Assembly (NCBI GenBank): GCA_023248095.1
Contig: JAHFFF010000079.1
Location: 1 to 7,576, forward strand
DNA length: 7,576 bases
DNA from: Candidatus Omnitrophota bacterium
Lineage (GTDB): Bacteria; Omnitrophota; Gorgyraeia; 1-14-0-20-64-10
Direction: 5' to 3'
The position numbers and the translations under genes were made by a program. The notes under the pieces were generated by a model that was not told the origin of the DNA, did not search any database, and saw only the letters and a list, made by a program, of their open reading frames with translations. This document shows, in pieces, positions 6,016 to 7,576 of this stretch (position 1 is the stretch's first letter; every line of letters begins with the position of its first letter).

Positions 6016-6488
6016 TGTCCGGCCTCCTGAGCTGCAGGCATCTTACCCTCACGCACCCACTGCTCCACCATGCGGGACTCCACCTCCAGGTATTCGGCCA
6101 CCTCCTGCAACGTCATGCCCGCCCCTTGCCCGCCCATGTGAACGGTGCCTTCCAGTTGAGCCCCCGGATCCACCTCCAGCACCGGCGTCCAAATCTCTCC
6201 CTTTACGACTGCAGGGGGAACGATCTTGAGGGAACGCTTCGCGATCACCTTCCCCTCAACTCGACCTGCAATCGTAATGGCCTCGCCGGTGATTTCCGCC
6301 CGAACCTGCGCCCGCTCGCCGATCGTCAGCTCGCCGCGGGTCTCCAACGTCCCATCAAAACGTCCGCTGATCCTCAGCACCACCGGCTCCTGAAAGACCA
6401 GCGACCCTTCCATACTGGCTGTCACATCGAGGACCCGATCCTGCACCTCCGTCTCCTTACCCTTTCCGCCTCGGCCTAAAACCCCCAT
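5958..6488 (-). CDS. Bactofilin fused to a C-terminal helix-turn-helix
   Basis: The 176-residue product begins with a short basic tail (MGVLGRGGKGK). A bactofilin domain follows at about 17-117, a right-handed beta-helix seen as regularly spaced hydrophobic and glycine positions: VTASMEGSLVF, ISGRFDGTLET, ITGEAITIAGRVEGKVIA, VKGEIWTPVLEVDPGAQLEG. Bactofilins polymerise without nucleotides into filaments, often at the membrane, that position cell-wall or chromosome-associated proteins. After a Gly-rich linker comes a helix-turn-helix at 125-171 (MTLQEVAEYLEVESRMVEQW, VREGKMPAAQEAGQWRF, IDEWVA) of the excisionase/MerR-like kind. This is not part of ordinary bactofilins, which are usually shorter. 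The start ATG has AGGAGGTGA 7 nt upstream, overlapping the mgtC stop. The predicted product is a DNA-binding filament; the DNA target is not visible. Confidence 0.88.
   Translation of the reverse strand: MGVLGRGGKGKETEVQDRVLDVTASMEGSLVFQEPVVLRISGRFDGTLETRGELTIGERAQVRAEITGEAITIAGRVEGKVIAKRSLKIVPPAVVKGEIWTPVLEVDPGAQLEGTVHMGGQGAGMTLQEVAEYLEVESRMVEQWVREGKMPAAQEAGQWRFEKTKIDEWVASQKSS
6023..6028 (-). promoter_or_regulatory. Ribosome-binding site of the membrane-anchored HTH gene
   Basis: AGGAGG on the minus strand, 7 nt from the ATG at 6015, lies within the bactofilin coding sequence. It decides the start of the downstream gene in favour of the long 58-nt overlap over the in-frame GTG further down. 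Confidence 0.85.
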
Positions 6489-6492
6489 CGTC

Positions 6493-6972
6493 TCACCTCC
6501 TCTCTGACGGACCGGCCGGCCCGCCCACCTTTCCCTTGGACCTCACCACTCGGTGCTCCAAACTCCGCAGCACCAGCAGGACGACTAAAACCAGACCCGT
6601 CGTAGCAACAGCCCCTGCGTAAAATCCGCAACCAGCCGCCAGCCCGATACCGGCCGCCGTCCACAAACTGGCCGCCGTTGTCAGTCCCCGCACGGAATCC
6701 CGGAATTGAATGATCGTTCCGGCCCCTAAGAAGCCGATGCCGCTGACCACCTGCGCCGCAATTCGGGTGGGGTCGATCTCCACAACACCCCGGTAATGGG
6801 CCGATAGATACAACCCGGTCAACATCATGAGGGTAGATCCAACGCAAACCAGGATGTGGGTCCTGAATCCGGCCGGCTGTCCCCTGGCCTCACGCTCCAG
6901 ACCCACCAACCCGCTCAAGAAAAGGGCTAGAAGCAAGCGAAGAACAACCTCTGCATTCGAAACCATCACCAT
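6493..6972 (-). CDS. MgtC/SapB-family membrane protein
   Basis: This 159-residue inner-membrane protein has the MgtC signature motifs: GLVGLEREARGQPAGFRTHILVCVGS (about 21-46), then IAAQVVSGIGFLGAGTII (72-89), VRGLTTAASLWTAAGIGLAAG (95-115) and FYAGAVATTGLVLVVLLVL. Four to five membrane helices are apparent. The C-terminus is short and basic, without the ACT-like soluble domain of Salmonella MgtC. Family members affect growth in low magnesium and inhibit ATP synthase in some pathogens, but most chromosomal homologues have no defined role, so I give no gene symbol. I chose the ATG at 6972 because GGAGGGG sits 5 nt upstream, and it follows the tsaD stop by a single base. A further ATG at 6966 has poorer spacing. 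Confidence 0.92.
   Translation of the reverse strand: MVMVSNAEVVLRLLLALFLSGLVGLEREARGQPAGFRTHILVCVGSTLMMLTGLYLSAHYRGVVEIDPTRIAAQVVSGIGFLGAGTIIQFRDSVRGLTTAASLWTAAGIGLAAGCGFYAGAVATTGLVLVVLLVLRSLEHRVVRSKGKVGGPAGPSERR
6496..6501 (-). promoter_or_regulatory. Ribosome-binding site of the bactofilin gene
   Basis: AGGAGG, extended to AGGAGGTGA, 7 nt before the ATG at 6488. Its last bases are the TGA stop of the mgtC-like gene, an arrangement that favours translational coupling. Confidence 0.85.
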
Positions 6973-6973
6973 G

Positions 6974-7576
6974 TCATCCCCTCCCCGCGACACCCAAATC
7001 CGGCATCGCCGTCAATTCCGTCGGGCGCATCACTTCCAAATGAGCTCCCAGCCCCGCCACCATCGCTCCGTTGTCCGTGCACAGCTTCATGGAAGGAACC
7101 GCCAGTTCAATCTCGTGATCCTTGCAGGCCTCTGTGAGCCGTTCACGCAGCAGCCGGTTGGCAACGACGCCGCCTCCGACCACCAACCGGTGGATTCGTG
7201 TTTGGCGGCACGCCGTGATCGTCTTCTCAACCACCTCTCCCACAATGGAGGACTGGAAGCTGGCAGCCATGTCCGCGACGAAACCGGAGGAGGGCGAATC
7301 TTCCTCCTCGCAATCCCGCACCTTATAGAGTACTGCTGTTTTAATCCCGCTGAGAGAGAATTCGTAGGGCGAACCCGACTTCATCTTCGGCACCGAAAAG
7401 CGAAAGGCCTTTGGGTTTCCCTCCTTGGCCACCCGTTCAATCTCCGGACCGCCCGGGAAACCCAGATGCAGCAGCTTGGCCACCTTGTCGAAGGCCTCCC
7501 CGACGGCATCGTCCCGAGTCTGCCCCAGTAGGCTGCAGCGGCCGATTCCATCCATTCGAACCAGGGCGGTATGCCC
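6974..7576 (-). CDS. tsaD: TsaD, tRNA N6-threonylcarbamoyladenosine transferase (partial, N-terminus outside window)
   Basis: TsaD (YgjD/Gcp) transfers the threonylcarbamoyl group to adenosine 37 of ANN-reading tRNAs, together with TsaB and TsaE. The last 200 codons are present and the frame runs off the right edge. Family motifs: GHTALV at the edge, GQTRDDAVGEAFDKVAKLL, GFPGGPEIE, FSLSGIKTAV, VVGGGVVANRLLRERL (the nucleotide-binding GGGV loop) and PSMKLCTDNGAMVAGLG, whose Asp is the C-terminal metal ligand. The N-terminal HxxxH metal site lies outside. About 340 residues is usual, so roughly 140 are missing to the right. The gene ends one base before the MgtC-like start and heads the visible gene string; the promoter must lie beyond the window. 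Confidence 0.96.
   Translation of the reverse strand, partial: GHTALVRMDGIGRCSLLGQTRDDAVGEAFDKVAKLLHLGFPGGPEIERVAKEGNPKAFRFSVPKMKSGSPYEFSLSGIKTAVLYKVRDCEEEDSPSSGFVADMAASFQSSIVGEVVEKTITACRQTRIHRLVVGGGVVANRLLRERLTEACKDHEIELAVPSMKLCTDNGAMVAGLGAHLEVMRPTELTAMPDLGVAGRG
6978..6984 (-). promoter_or_regulatory. Ribosome-binding site of the mgtC-like gene
   Basis: GGAGGGG on the minus strand, 5 nt before the ATG at 6972 and inside the last codons of tsaD. It selects this start over the upstream in-frame GTG at 6993. Confidence 0.75.

Noticed and set aside
5787..6479. 230-codon plus-strand frame opposite the bactofilin and HTH genes
   Set aside because: It is His/Pro/Leu-rich antisense translation of two well-supported genes, without a start signal.
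6886..6912. GLVGLERE in the MgtC-like protein as another AGLEE-type word
   Set aside because: GLERE is a conserved family motif of MgtC proteins, unrelated to the repeated word in the giant protein.
6827..7531. 234-codon plus-strand frame opposite tsaD and mgtC
   Set aside because: It is antisense to tsaD, whose motifs are unambiguous; the composition is that of a shadow frame.

Overview
The window is a high-GC (roughly 60% by eye), densely coded bacterial fragment with Gram-negative features. There are no RNA genes, CRISPR arrays or insertion sequences. No gene is diagnostic of a phylum. A very large secreted protein studded with AGLEE words, a bactofilin, an ORF6N protein and an unusual Lar cluster would fit an uncultured lineage such as Omnitrophota. 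That placement is my inference from general resemblance and was not tested.

Layout, left to right. (1) Positions 1-3524, minus strand: one uninterrupted reading frame of 1174 codons from ATG to the window edge. I checked it codon by codon and found no in-frame stop. It encodes an exported protein I do not recognise, with two copies of a ~215-residue module in the middle and the word AGLEE (or AGMEE/GGLEE) six times towards its two ends. (2) 3525-3695: a short AT-rich divergent spacer holding a plausible sigma70-type promoter for the giant gene, with a perfect 8-bp inverted repeat over its -10 box. (3) 3696-4208, plus strand: an intact ORF6N-domain protein, the only plus-strand gene. (4) 4196-7576, minus strand: a tightly packed gene string read right to left: tsaD (5' end outside) - mgtC-like - bactofilin/HTH fusion - tail-anchored HTH protein - larB - larC (first domain only). 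Gaps are 1, 4 and 7 nt and overlaps 58 and 23 nt, so it is probably one transcript.

How the genes may work together. tsaD (tRNA t6A modification) and the MgtC-like membrane protein look like housekeeping passengers. The bactofilin carries a MerR/excisionase-like helix-turn-helix at its C-terminus, and the next gene has a related helix-turn-helix followed by one C-terminal membrane helix. Together they could form a membrane-associated, DNA-binding cytoskeletal module. larB and larC belong to biosynthesis of the nickel-pincer nucleotide cofactor of lactate racemase-type enzymes, but larC lacks its second domain and collides tail to tail with the ORF6N gene. Cofactor synthesis from this locus is therefore doubtful unless a LarC2 piece and LarE are encoded elsewhere.
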